In this document: positions 14,958 through 24,286 of the stretch, piece after piece
Layout of the letters: the number at the start of each line of letters is the position of its first letter
How positions within the stretch are numbered: position 1 is the stretch's first letter
From: CALDTK01 sp965213735
GTDB lineage: Bacteria > Bacteroidota > Bacteroidia > Chitinophagales > Saprospiraceae
DNA length: 64,000 nt
Direction: 5' to 3'
Assembly: GCA_965213735.1 (NCBI GenBank)
Contig: CBDCAB010000006.1
Coordinates: forward strand, 1,054,001-1,118,000
The notes under the pieces: generated by a model
Told to the model about the DNA's origin: nothing
Databases searched by the model: none
Seen by the model: only the letters and a program-made list of their open reading frames with translations
Made by a program: the position numbers and the translations under genes

Positions 14958-15955
14958 GCCGGAAAGTTGATCATCTGAGCCTGCTTGAGCGGCTGGGGCA
15001 TGGCGGTATCATCGGCAACTATAAAGGTGTGCTTCTCCGGTCGCGAACGAATAATCAATTCAGCCAGAAATCCCGTCACGAAAAGCTGAGTTCCCACAAT
15101 GAGTGTCACAATGCCGAAGAAAAAGACGGGTCGAGTCGCTATACCGACAGTCCCGAATACCAATTTTTCGATCGACAACCACAGCAGCACAAAGGCACCA
15201 GTGAGAAAAGCAAGCGTGCCCCAGGTGCCAAAGAAATGCATGGGGCGTTTGCCAAATCTGCCAACGAACGTAATCGTGAGCAGATCCAAGAAGCCGTTGA
15301 TAAAGCGCTCCAACCCAAATTTGGTGACGCCATACTGCCGAGGGCGGTGCTCTACGACTTTTTCTCCAATCCTGCCGTAGCCTGCCCATTTTGCGAGCAG
15401 CGGGATGTAGCGGTGCATCTCGCCGTAAACATCTATACTCTTGACAACCTCTCCACGGTAAGCTTTTAATCCGCAGTTGAAGTCATTGAGATCGATCTTT
15501 GAGATGCGACGTGTCACAGCATTAAAAAACTTACTCGGTATAGTTTTAGAAATTGGATCGTGCCGCTTTTGCTTCCACCCACTCACCAGATCATAGCCTT
15601 CCTTATCGATCATTGCCATGAGACCAGGAATTTCGTCTGGCGAATCCTGCAGATCGGCATCCATGGTGATGACTACTCTACCCTCGACACGTTCGAAGCC
15701 GGCATTTAGTGCTGCAGATTTGCCCTGATTGCGGCGAAAACGCAGTCCACGCACCACTGGATTGGCAGCGTGTAGTTGCTGTACGACTTCCCAACTGCGA
15801 TCGGTACTGCCATCGTCGACCAACAGCAGTTCGTAGCTGATGTTGTTGGCTTTGCAGACGCGTGCAATCCAAGCTTCGAGTTCGGGCAGGCTCTCCTCTT
15901 CGTTGTACACGGGCACCACGATACTGAGGTCGAGCGAGTAAGGGTTTATCGACAT
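14954..15955 (-). CDS. Polyprenol-phosphate glycosyltransferase family 2, membrane-anchored
   Basis: This GT-A fold transferase has SIVVPVYNEEESL at the start, the DDGSTD metal and nucleotide motif, and MDADLQDSPDEIP as the DxD region. The acceptor region contains NDFNCGLKAYR. Two C-terminal helices (around 240-262 and 275-300) place it with DPM1/GtrB/ArnC-like enzymes that transfer sugar from a nucleotide donor to a polyprenyl phosphate carrier. I use the ATG at 15955; an in-frame TTG at 15964 would add MWS. It overlaps the GmhB-like gene and follows a DUF4199 gene by about ten bases. Confidence 0.88.
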   Translation of the reverse strand: MSINPYSLDLSIVVPVYNEEESLPELEAWIARVCKANNISYELLLVDDGSTDRSWEVVQQLHAANPVVRGLRFRRNQGKSAALNAGFERVEGRVVITMDADLQDSPDEIPGLMAMIDKEGYDLVSGWKQKRHDPISKTIPSKFFNAVTRRISKIDLNDFNCGLKAYRGEVVKSIDVYGEMHRYIPLLAKWAGYGRIGEKVVEHRPRQYGVTKFGLERFINGFLDLLTITFVGRFGKRPMHFFGTWGTLAFLTGAFVLLWLSIEKLVFGTVGIATRPVFFFGIVTLIVGTQLFVTGFLAELIIRSRPEKHTFIVADDTAMPQPLKQAQMINFPA

Positions 15956-15966
15956 GCTCCACAAAC

Positions 15967-16449
15967 TTACGTTTTGCGGCCAAAGAGGTTTGCTAGCAAA
16001 AAAGCCACCGCAGCTCCAGAGAGGATGCCGAGGGCATAGTTGTAAAAGATGCCTCCCAGCGTGTAGTGCAGCCGCTCCGGTGCATACTTGAATTTGGCAG
16101 TCTCGGCCGCTTCTCCAGGCGTGCCCGTTGCGTAACGCTCTGCATTTTCGATCATCAACTCGCTTTGCAGTTCGTACAAGCTGGGATCGAACACCTCATA
16201 CAGCAAGTAGGTGTAGAGGTAGTAGCAAGCACTGACTGTCATGTAGGTGATCAGCGCAGTACGCGTAGCTGCCATACGTTCGAGCTGTGGCCTACGCACC
16301 AGCACCAGCACCATCGCCACCAGATAAACCACTAGCAGCGACCACTGAAATATGGGCGATAAAAATGCCTCGCGCGACTCGCGATACACAGCAGCCATAA
16401 TGGCCACCACTACCCCACCACCTGCAATACCGTAGGCTAGTCCTCGCAC
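15967..16449 (-). CDS. DUF4199 membrane protein
   Basis: The 160-residue protein has four predicted helices (about 5-20, 33-50, 65-85, 132-152) with the DUF4199 layout, a family found chiefly in Bacteroidota and without known function. The segment YAPERLHYTLGGIFYNYALGILSGAAVAFL near the C-terminus is characteristic. The start is GTG. A second DUF4199 gene lies 13 bases upstream, so the two may act as a pair. Confidence 0.72.
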   Translation of the reverse strand: MRGLAYGIAGGGVVVAIMAAVYRESREAFLSPIFQWSLLVVYLVAMVLVLVRRPQLERMAATRTALITYMTVSACYYLYTYLLYEVFDPSLYELQSELMIENAERYATGTPGEAAETAKFKYAPERLHYTLGGIFYNYALGILSGAAVAFLLANLFGRKT

Positions 16450-16462
16450 CGAACTAGCTAAT

Positions 16463-17023
16463 CTACTTGTTCTTCATCACCAGTGTGGTGATGCCGCCGA
16501 CAACCAAAGATCCTATAATGCTGTAGAGGAAAGTGTTGCGCAGCTGAGCACCCATTGATGCTGATTCGTCCATTCCTGCTAAAGCTTCATCGAGCGCATC
16601 ACCTTCCATCCCCATATTTTCAAACATGATGGCCATGTTTTCTTTCATTTCTACGAAGTAATTGGGCGCTAAAAAGCTGAAGAAAATGTACATCAACAGG
16701 GCACCGAGCAGTGCAGCAACGATGCCGTAGATAAGCGACCACAGTATGCCTTTCTTGAAGCTAAGCACACCGTTGTTGGTGCCAAACTTGTAGTCGCGCA
16801 GACCCAGAACAATTAGGGCGATACCTATAATAAAGCTAAGGATCGTAGAGAGCATCGGCAGCACCCACCCGTCGCTCATGTCCATCATGCCAGTATTGTA
16901 AAAAATGAGCATGAGCACAAAAGACACCGCTGCGCTGATGGCACCCCACTTAACGGCAGTAGCTACTGGACTACCCTCAAGCTTTTCTACTGCATCGATG
17001 GGTTCGATCTGAATGGTTGACAT
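16463..17023 (-). CDS. DUF4199 membrane protein
   Basis: This 186-residue protein has the full DUF4199 pattern. A first helix (about 23-42) is followed by GIALIVLGLRDYKFGTNNGVLSFKKGILWSLIYGIVAALLG, with the conserved LRDYK and KKG motifs, then a long loop with Met/Glu-rich sequence (VEMKENMAIMFENMGMEGD) and a final helix. Function unknown. It lies 15 bases after the pseudo-dihydroorotase gene. The two DUF4199 paralogues are clearly diverged and differ in loop length. Confidence 0.8.
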   Translation of the reverse strand: MSTIQIEPIDAVEKLEGSPVATAVKWGAISAAVSFVLMLIFYNTGMMDMSDGWVLPMLSTILSFIIGIALIVLGLRDYKFGTNNGVLSFKKGILWSLIYGIVAALLGALLMYIFFSFLAPNYFVEMKENMAIMFENMGMEGDALDEALAGMDESASMGAQLRNTFLYSIIGSLVVGGITTLVMKNK

Positions 17024-17038
17024 GTCTAAATTTTTTGG

Positions 17039-18301
17039 TTAGTGGTGGGCAAGGTATTCATCTCCAATGGCGACACCAACTACCTTACCGGTAAGTGTAC
17101 GGCCTATTAGTGGAACATTGTGCGCGATACTGCCAGTGGGAGTCGCGCTCACAGTGTACGCTTCCTCAGGTTGAAAGAAGGTGAGATCGACTTCCATACC
17201 TTCCTCAATGGTCGCTGAGGGTAGTCGAGCGCAGTTTCGGTTGATACGACTGAAGTAGTCTACTACGGCAACATGATCCTCTAGAGCAGTTGTGGCGATA
17301 GCAAAGGCATGTTCGATGCTTGCCGCTCCGAAAGCTGCATAGCCAAACTCCATCATTTTCGCTTCGATATCGTGCGGCTGGTGGTTGCTAATGAGAGCAC
17401 TAGCTTGCCTGGATTTAATTGCCTGTAGCAGCGCCTGCCGATCGGCTTCTGTGCGCAGGGGGGGCAGCACTTTTAAGTTTACACTAAAACCTCGCATCGC
17501 CTCATCGGTGAGCAGGAGGTTGAGCACAGGCACGGCGTATGTGACTGCATTAGTGTCGCTCATTGCAACTTCAAGAGCTCGCAGGGAGGAGGCAAGGCTG
17601 ATGGCGTGGACGTGCAGGCGACCTCCGCGGTAGGCTTGCAACATGAGGTCGCGCTGCAAACCCAATTCTTCACAAAGCGGTGCTATACCCGGGGTACCCA
17701 TCCGCGTACTCACAGTACCCTCATTGAGCTGGCCGTTGCCGCGCAATCGCGCATCATCTGGATACGACATCACCGCCAAGTCGAGCGGCGCAGCATAGGC
17801 TAGTGCGAGTTGTAGCAGCTTCGCGTCTTGCACCGCCTGCAACCCATCGCCTACCATGCGCACACCTGCAGCCTGCATATCTGCAAACTCAGCGAGCTCG
17901 GCTCCTTTTTTACCTCGGCTCAAAGCACCAATCACGCTGATGCTCACTGGGTGCCGCTCTGCCCGCGCCAGCAGGGCCTCGACTGCGCCTTTTTCGTCGA
18001 GTACCGGCTGTGTATCCGGCAGCACCACCACATGGGTAAATCCGCCAGCAGCAGCCGCACGTTGCAAGCTCATGATCGTCTCCCGCTCTTCGTGCCCTGG
18101 TTCGCCAACACCTGCACCAATGTCTACCCAGCCCGGACTCACGTGAAGATTGGGAAGGCTTACGCGCTGTGCCTCATCAGGGACATCTGCCGGATTGATG
18201 CGCATGTGGCCATCCTCCAGGAGCAGATCGACTTGCTGATTGTGGTAGCGGCTATCGGTATCGCAAACGCGGACGGCACGGAAAAGCGTAGTGGCAGACA
18301 C
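17039..18301 (-). CDS. Dihydroorotase-like protein lacking catalytic metal ligands (pseudo-PyrC)
   Basis: The 420-residue protein has the amidohydrolase fold of type I dihydroorotases (LPNLHVSPGWVDIGAGVGEPGHE, then ALISNHQPHDIEAK). The HxH metal pair that precedes REPG in active enzymes is replaced by glycines (DIGAGVGEPG), the carbamylated-lysine segment reads GVRMVGDGL without the lysine, and the catalytic Asp of DHAPH is Asn (SNHQPH). It should be inactive. In some bacteria such pseudo-DHOases support aspartate carbamoyltransferase assembly. An apparently active PyrC is encoded at 39211-40551. The GTG start at 18301 follows BatA by 38 bases. Confidence 0.85.
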   Translation of the reverse strand: MSATTLFRAVRVCDTDSRYHNQQVDLLLEDGHMRINPADVPDEAQRVSLPNLHVSPGWVDIGAGVGEPGHEERETIMSLQRAAAAGGFTHVVVLPDTQPVLDEKGAVEALLARAERHPVSISVIGALSRGKKGAELAEFADMQAAGVRMVGDGLQAVQDAKLLQLALAYAAPLDLAVMSYPDDARLRGNGQLNEGTVSTRMGTPGIAPLCEELGLQRDLMLQAYRGGRLHVHAISLASSLRALEVAMSDTNAVTYAVPVLNLLLTDEAMRGFSVNLKVLPPLRTEADRQALLQAIKSRQASALISNHQPHDIEAKMMEFGYAAFGAASIEHAFAIATTALEDHVAVVDYFSRINRNCARLPSATIEEGMEVDLTFFQPEEAYTVSATPTGSIAHNVPLIGRTLTGKVVGVAIGDEYLAHH

Positions 18302-18339
18302 GGCGGCAATTTAGCAGGCTGTGCCACACCTGCCTGATG

Positions 18340-20418
18340 CTAATTCTGCACGAGGGCAGCGCGTTTGGGTTTGGCCCTCGGGCTAGGGCCAACTTTGTGT
18401 CCACGCGTCGGCTGCCAAAACCGTAGGATGAGGCTCTCCAGCAGCAAGGCCAGCAGTGCCAAACCAACCAGCCACGGCCACCACTGCGTGCCCAGGGCGT
18501 TACTTTGTAAAGCTGCTTCTAGCGAGCCGCCAACGTTGCCATCGTAGACTTGCAGCCCACTTTCAGCAAGTACACTAGCGCTGAGAAATTCTTGCGGCGA
18601 TTCCTGCCTGTCGTAGTTAAAGGCGAGGTGTGCCAGCGTGGTATCGCCGCTCATGCGCAGTTTATAAAATCCACTTTCGCGTGGTGCTTCACCGAATGAG
18701 AGCAGTATTCTGCGGCCAAGGCGGCGCTGCTCAGGTATGATTTCTCCCGTTTTGCCGACAAGGCGAAGAGCCTCCTCAGAAGCCTCTTCAGGTAAGGTAA
18801 AGCTCGCCACTTCGCTGCGCCCAATCGTATAGGCCAGGGGCATCGCGCTTGCACCAGACAGCGCCATCCGGTAGAGCATCGGCACGAAGATTTCGCCGTT
18901 GCGCACCAGGTCGTTGTACTGCGGATTGAGCGGAGCGGCGGCGAGGTAGACATAGCCTGCCCCAAGCCGTTGGGCGACCACAAATGGGGTGCCGTCGCGG
19001 TAGGTCAGTAAGCTTTCGCCAAAACGTGCTCCGAGATCATAGCGACCCTGTGTGGTAGGCAGGCGTAGGTTTTGCGGCAAGCGCTCAAATACATCTTCGA
19101 AAACGAATGAGCGCGTATTGACTCTCCCAACTGTGGCCGCAGCAGCGCGAAACCCGCCAAGAGGCGACAGCCCAGCACCCGTGAGCAGACGATTGTAGCT
19201 GCCTACATCAGCATTAGCTGGAGGAAAGATCACCACTTTGCCACCCGCATCTACATAAGCCTGTAGTGCCTGCGCCAGCCCGCTAGAAATTGTCTCGATA
19301 TCGTCAAGCACCACCAAATCAAACTCAGGGAGGCTGCTGTAATTGACCTGACTCGCCCGCTGCCCTTCGAGTTGCAGCGTTCCCTGAGATGGAAACGCGG
19401 CGGTGAGGTACGCGGATAGAGGTGCATCGCTAATTGCTAATCCTCGCAGGCGATTTCGCACTTCGAAGGAGATGCGGTAGGTATCGTCGAATTCTACCGG
19501 AAAGTCTGTGATTGTAACTGTCGCATCCACCCAACCTGGGCGTTGGGCACTCAGCCGTAGGGTGTCTACTACTGTCGAGCGGGCCGGTACTGCTTTGGTG
19601 CCAAAGGGCTGACTGGTGCCACCAGCACGCACACTTACCCGCACGGCCTCTGCATCTTCGGCACCATGGTTAGTGAGCGCCACCAGCAGTTCCGTTGGCT
19701 CGCCAGCTAGCTGTAGCGGATTGGCTAGCCAGACGCTGTCGATGCTGACGTTGCGCTCAACTACGGCTGATATTGGAACGAGCTTAATGTCGAGCGTCGA
19801 ATCTCGCTGAAGATCGCTCTGCCCAAACTGCGAGCGCTGAAAATCAGAAATGAGGTAGACCGAACGCTGGGTAACTCCCGCCGATCGCAAGCTGGCAAAA
19901 CGGCCCAAGACCGATGGCGCAGTGCGGGTCTCAGGACTCAGCTCTACTCCATCTACGCGGGCAAGCGCATCTTCTTGACTCAGCAGTCGGCTGCTCGCAC
20001 CGTCGAGAGCATTGGTGGCAATTTGAAACTCCGTATTCGCTCCGTACGCACGTATCACCTCCCGCGCCCGTTGTTTCGCTTTTTCGAGTAGGGCCACATC
20101 AGATGCTTGGGCCGACATGCTAAAGCTATCATCGATGAAAATGCCGACGCGCTGGTCGCTGAGCTCGGTATCTTCCTCACCAGCTATAAATGGCTGAGCA
20201 AAAGCGAGAATGATTGCAGCAAAAGCAAGCAGCCTTAGCGCCAACACCAACAAATTGCGCAGGCGTGAGCGGTTTTGCGTCTCTTCTTTCACCTCCTTCA
20301 AAAACCTGACATTGCTAAACTCCACCTTGCGGAAGCGACGGAAGTAAAACAGGTGCAGCACTATGGGCACGGCGAGTGCGGCAAGCGCCCACAACAAAGC
20401 TGGAGAAAGAAATTGCAT
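18340..20418 (-). CDS. BatA-domain membrane protein with von Willebrand A-like domain
   Basis: From the ATG at 20418 the protein is 692 residues. It starts MQFLSPALLWALAALAVPIV, the BatA/aerotolerance N-terminal helix pattern, with a second helix near 55-78. A vWA-like domain follows with the metal site IDDSFSMSA (DxSxS). A long beta-rich periplasmic part and a C-terminal helix (WWPWLVGLALLALLLESLIL) complete it. Such Bacteroidota proteins are often called aerotolerance-related, though the molecular role is not settled. The open frame runs on to 20541 with a poor, Arg-rich extension that I reject. It heads an operon of six genes. Confidence 0.85.
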   Translation of the reverse strand: MQFLSPALLWALAALAVPIVLHLFYFRRFRKVEFSNVRFLKEVKEETQNRSRLRNLLVLALRLLAFAAIILAFAQPFIAGEEDTELSDQRVGIFIDDSFSMSAQASDVALLEKAKQRAREVIRAYGANTEFQIATNALDGASSRLLSQEDALARVDGVELSPETRTAPSVLGRFASLRSAGVTQRSVYLISDFQRSQFGQSDLQRDSTLDIKLVPISAVVERNVSIDSVWLANPLQLAGEPTELLVALTNHGAEDAEAVRVSVRAGGTSQPFGTKAVPARSTVVDTLRLSAQRPGWVDATVTITDFPVEFDDTYRISFEVRNRLRGLAISDAPLSAYLTAAFPSQGTLQLEGQRASQVNYSSLPEFDLVVLDDIETISSGLAQALQAYVDAGGKVVIFPPANADVGSYNRLLTGAGLSPLGGFRAAAATVGRVNTRSFVFEDVFERLPQNLRLPTTQGRYDLGARFGESLLTYRDGTPFVVAQRLGAGYVYLAAAPLNPQYNDLVRNGEIFVPMLYRMALSGASAMPLAYTIGRSEVASFTLPEEASEEALRLVGKTGEIIPEQRRLGRRILLSFGEAPRESGFYKLRMSGDTTLAHLAFNYDRQESPQEFLSASVLAESGLQVYDGNVGGSLEAALQSNALGTQWWPWLVGLALLALLLESLILRFWQPTRGHKVGPSPRAKPKRAALVQN

Positions 20419-20587
20419 AGTGCAGTTGAAGCGGCGACCCAAAAGGTCAGCTATCGAATAACAGGTAAGTGGTACGTCCGTTGAAGGTGGGTTGTTGCCA
20501 GGCTCTAATGGTTCATTCAACGCTCGCCTACGACGCTTCACCCCTATCCTACCAAGACCAGGTACTTCCCGAGGTGCACAAAGCCTC

Positions 20588-20595
20588 TACTTTTG
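20588..20595 (+). promoter_or_regulatory. -7 element (TACTTTTG) of the exopolysaccharide operon
   Basis: TACTTTTG lies 60 bases upstream of the first gene of the operon, in the 237-base divergent gap to BatA. No clear TTG at -33. Nothing else recognisable is seen in this gap. Confidence 0.5.
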
Positions 20596-20655
20596 CGTAC
20601 ACAGTAAGGCCTAATCAATGCGTTTAGCAGATTAGGTGAGTCGACACCACACACT

Positions 20656-22848
20656 ATGGATTTTCAGTTTTTCATTGATACCCTCAAACGGCGCAAATGG
20701 CTGATCCTCATTTCGATGTTGGTGGCCGGCATTGCGACGTTTCTGGTGATGAGTGCGCTCCCGCCAAAGTATCGGGCTAATGCGCAGATCAAGACGGGCA
20801 TCGTTGACTACCGCGGCAAAATTCTCGAGCGCAGCGACAAATTCGTGCAGAAATGGCAGGTAGACAATGCCTTTTCGAATATGATCACGAGCATGACCGG
20901 TCGCGACCAGTTGGCTCAGCTTTCAGAGGTGTTGCTGCGGCACGACCTGACCTCAGATACGCCGTTTCGTAGCCCTGATCCAGAAGAAATCCAGGAGATT
21001 TCACCCGGCGGGCTCGATGCAGTACGCCGAGTCTTAGTCTCACGCAACGATAGTCTTTCCATCGGCTGGCAGCCACTCATCAGCAGCAATGGCGTCAAAC
21101 TCTCAGCGATCGCGGAGGCTTACGGCTACGACTTCGACGAGCTGCGCAAATTGCTAGACGTCAAACGCCTCGGAGAAACCGACTACCTCGACATCAGCTT
21201 CGTCACCGAAGATCCAGCACTTAGCTACTTCATGGTGACGGAGTACGTGAAGATGTTTCTCGAATCTACCCGCCTCGCACAAAGCAGCGAAGAGTTGGCC
21301 GATCTGCAGTTTTATACCAAACGAGTAAAATCGCAAAAGGCCACGATTGATAGTCTGCAAGCGCAAATAGATCTTTACAAACGCGGCAAAGCTGTCGTTG
21401 ATTTAGATGAGCAACAGCGGGCTGTGGTTGGTCAACTTCGAGATATCGAAAATGATATCGAAGAACGTCGTAAAGAAATTCGCGGCTACGAAAATGCACT
21501 GGCAGCGATCCGCTCCGACCGGCGCACCGCAGGCCGCAGCAAAGCCGATCGCACCGCTAAAATCGCCATTGCTAACTCCAAGCTCGACCGGGTCAAGAAC
21601 GAGCTGAGCGAACTCAACAACCGGCTCGGTCGGGGAGGTGACGATGCCGCCATCAACCGAGAAATAGAACGTGTCAAGCAAGAGCGCGATGACTATATTG
21701 AGCGCGTAGCTACACTTCAGCGGCTTGGAGAAAATAAAGTCGAGGATCGCATCATCGATCTCGAACAGCAGGAACTCGAAGCTGCCATAATGCTCGAAGC
21801 CGCTCGTAAGGCCGTATCCTCCATGGAAAGTGAGGCCCGCCGCCTCGCCGGACGCAAATCAGGCCTCGTCAATGATGAAGCTTACCTCTCGCAGCTCTCT
21901 ACCGAACTCGACCTACTTAGGGCTGAATACAATGCATCGGTGCAGCAGCGCGATGAGAAAGAGGTCATTTTTAAGAAAAGCGAACTGCCCCTGGTCGTAG
22001 TTGAAGAACCAGAGTTTCCCGACGAGCATGAAAGTCGTCACCGCGGCTTGGTTAGTGCTTTTAGTGCAGTGACTACAGGCACACTCATGGCTTTGGGGCT
22101 GTTTCTGGTCACGCTCTTCGACAACCGGCTGCGCAGCCCCGACCAGTTGCGCACCCTCTACGGAAAAGAAGCACTAGCCAGCCTCACCCGCATCAATACC
22201 AACAAGTACTCGCTGCTGCGACTCTTCGGCAATGAGCGCCTTGCCCCCGCGCCCTTGCGCTGGATAGAGAATATTCGTTCGCTGCGCTTCGAAATTGAGC
22301 AGTCGGGCAAACACATCATTGAGGTGACGAGCCTCACTGCGGGCGCTGGCAAGTCATCGGTTGTGGCAGGCTTGGCTATGGCCTTTGCGCGCAGTGGGAA
22401 GAAAGTGCTTTTGCTCGATCTCAACTTTAAGCACAACACCCTCAGCGCCTACGCTAATGTACCGGCCCAGCTGCACCCTTTCGAGTTCGAGTATGATGAA
22501 TCACAGCTACCCAAAGCGAGTGGCTGGTTCGAACTCGACGGCATGGACATTGTAGGAAATATGGGTGGCTATCGCTCGCTGGCTGAGGTACTCTCCGGCA
22601 GCGACTTCAAACACAAGCTCACCTTCCTGCGCGAAGAGTACGATTACCTTCTCATGGAAGCCGCAGCGCTCAACCTCTACGCCGACAGCCGCGAACTCGC
22701 AGAATACGCAGAGGGAATTCTATGTGTGCTCGATGCCAATGAAAAAGTCGATGCCGCTGGCCGCGAAGCTATGTCTTGGCTAGAGCTGCATAAGGAGGCT
22801 TTCCTCGGCTATGTACTCAACGGCGTCGACATCAAGATGCTCAACTAG
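20656..22848 (+). CDS. Polysaccharide chain-length regulator (Wzz/GumC type) fused to a degenerate BY-kinase-like ATPase domain
   Basis: The 730-residue protein begins with a short cytoplasmic tail and helix 1 (about 15-34), followed by a large coiled-coil periplasmic region (about 200-440). Helix 2 lies near residues 470-490. This is the polysaccharide co-polymerase plan that sets chain length. The C-terminal domain resembles bacterial tyrosine kinases: Walker A-like TAGAGKSSVVAGLA, Walker A'-like VLLLDLNF, then DYLLMEAAAL. The usual DxD in Walker A' and the Asp of Walker B are altered, and there is no C-terminal tyrosine cluster. Autokinase activity is doubtful. It leads the exopolysaccharide operon. 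Confidence 0.87.
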   Translation: MDFQFFIDTLKRRKWLILISMLVAGIATFLVMSALPPKYRANAQIKTGIVDYRGKILERSDKFVQKWQVDNAFSNMITSMTGRDQLAQLSEVLLRHDLTSDTPFRSPDPEEIQEISPGGLDAVRRVLVSRNDSLSIGWQPLISSNGVKLSAIAEAYGYDFDELRKLLDVKRLGETDYLDISFVTEDPALSYFMVTEYVKMFLESTRLAQSSEELADLQFYTKRVKSQKATIDSLQAQIDLYKRGKAVVDLDEQQRAVVGQLRDIENDIEERRKEIRGYENALAAIRSDRRTAGRSKADRTAKIAIANSKLDRVKNELSELNNRLGRGGDDAAINREIERVKQERDDYIERVATLQRLGENKVEDRIIDLEQQELEAAIMLEAARKAVSSMESEARRLAGRKSGLVNDEAYLSQLSTELDLLRAEYNASVQQRDEKEVIFKKSELPLVVVEEPEFPDEHESRHRGLVSAFSAVTTGTLMALGLFLVTLFDNRLRSPDQLRTLYGKEALASLTRINTNKYSLLRLFGNERLAPAPLRWIENIRSLRFEIEQSGKHIIEVTSLTAGAGKSSVVAGLAMAFARSGKKVLLLDLNFKHNTLSAYANVPAQLHPFEFEYDESQLPKASGWFELDGMDIVGNMGGYRSLAEVLSGSDFKHKLTFLREEYDYLLMEAAALNLYADSRELAEYAEGILCVLDANEKVDAAGREAMSWLELHKEAFLGYVLNGVDIKMLN

Positions 22849-22849
22849 T

Positions 22850-24286
22850 TTGCCCGACACCCCCGCCCCAGCCGTCGATATCATCGATGACAGCCTCGTG
22901 TCGGGTGAGTCAGGTCCACCACCGTCAACCTCACGTAGCAAAGCCCAGCTTATCGTCAGTGGCTTGTACTCGATGGGCGATCGCATCGCAGCCCTCGTGT
23001 TTGGTTTCGGCACCCTTTGGATGCTCACCCGGCTCACTACACAAGCCAATTTTGGGGTCTGGATATTCTTTACTGGACTCGTGGCGACGGTAGAAGTAGC
23101 CCGCACCGGTCTGCTGCAAAATGCGCTCATTCGCTACCTCACCACTACTCCCACCGCTCAGCACGGTCGTATTCATGGTGGAGCATGGTTGCTCAACGGC
23201 ACTATCGCGGTCATTGGCTCGCTGCTGCTGTGGCTTGGTGGCAGCTGGTTCGAGCAAGCTTTCAATTTTCCTGGACTGGCTAGCCTCACCCAGATTTATG
23301 CGCTCACTTTTTTAGCGATGACGCCGCTGTGGCAGTACAACTATGTGCAGCAAGCTCATTTAGAATTTAGAGGAGCATTCTGGGCTACCATTCTCAGGTA
23401 CTCTACCATGTTTGTGCTCACAGCGAGTATGTTTTTCGGCTACCTAGCTGTTGATCCTACCTCGCTGCTCTTGCTCGAGTATCTCGCCTACGGCCAGCTC
23501 GTTGCCGCCTCACTAGGTGCGCTCATCTCCTATCGCTACGCTAAAAGTTATATCCCGTCCAAGCTGCACCTCGATTGGGCTTGGTGTCGCAAACTCATCA
23601 GCTACGGCAAGTATGTGTTCGGCACCAACCTGAGCTCGATGATGTACAAGCAGGTAGATACGGCTATGCTTGGCGTGCTCTTGCTCGGTCCGGTACCTGC
23701 GGCTATTTATGGTCTCGCTATTCGCATTACTAATTTTGTCGATGTCCCTACCCTCGCCGTGGCGAGCATTGTTTTTCCGGAAAGTTCGCGGGTATCTGCA
23801 GAGGCCGGTCCAGATGCACAGGCGCGTATGTACGAGAAGGCCACAGCAGCCATACTTGCCTTTGTGCTGCCTGCGCTGCTTGTCCTGGGGCTGCTGCCAG
23901 GCTTGATTGTCGGTATAGTCGGAGGTGCGAAATATGCTGAGACCATTCCGGTGCTGCAGGTTACGGTGCTCTTTAGTTTGTTTATTCCATTTGCCAATCA
24001 GTTCGGCACCTTGCTCGATGCGTCCGGCAATCCCAAACTCAATTTCCTGTTCACGCTGGCAGGTATGCTTGTCAACGTAGTGCTTAATTATCTCTTTATC
24101 ACTGCATATGGTGTACTAGGCGCCCCGCTTGGCACATTAAGCGCCTACATGATCATGTTTTTTGCTATGCAGACGCTCTTGCACCGTCGATATGGCGTTA
24201 GACTCACCAACGTGGTCCGTTCCTTGCCCTCTACCTACTTCATAATTTGGGAGTACGCTTCCGCAAAACTGATGAAGAGGACGTGA
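22850..24286 (+). CDS. Polysaccharide flippase (Wzx-like, MOP superfamily)
   Basis: This is a membrane protein with about 12-14 helices of the polysaccharide-transport type. It probably moves lipid-linked repeat units across the inner membrane. After a 45-residue Pro/Ser-rich cytoplasmic tail it shows LIVSGLYSMGDRIAALVFGFGTLWMLTRL, and later FGTNLSSMMYKQVDTAMLGVLLG, typical of the family. I favour the TTG at 22850, one base after the previous stop; an ATG at 22811 would overlap that gene by 38 bases. The end overlaps the next gene as GTGA. Confidence 0.85.
   Translation: MPDTPAPAVDIIDDSLVSGESGPPPSTSRSKAQLIVSGLYSMGDRIAALVFGFGTLWMLTRLTTQANFGVWIFFTGLVATVEVARTGLLQNALIRYLTTTPTAQHGRIHGGAWLLNGTIAVIGSLLLWLGGSWFEQAFNFPGLASLTQIYALTFLAMTPLWQYNYVQQAHLEFRGAFWATILRYSTMFVLTASMFFGYLAVDPTSLLLLEYLAYGQLVAASLGALISYRYAKSYIPSKLHLDWAWCRKLISYGKYVFGTNLSSMMYKQVDTAMLGVLLLGPVPAAIYGLAIRITNFVDVPTLAVASIVFPESSRVSAEAGPDAQARMYEKATAAILAFVLPALLVLGLLPGLIVGIVGGAKYAETIPVLQVTVLFSLFIPFANQFGTLLDASGNPKLNFLFTLAGMLVNVVLNYLFITAYGVLGAPLGTLSAYMIMFFAMQTLLHRRYGVRLTNVVRSLPSTYFIIWEYASAKLMKRT

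Noticed and set aside
17385..18337. Plus-strand frames inside the pseudo-dihydroorotase gene
   Set aside because: They are shadows of a GC-rich coding gene with clear family similarity on the other strand.
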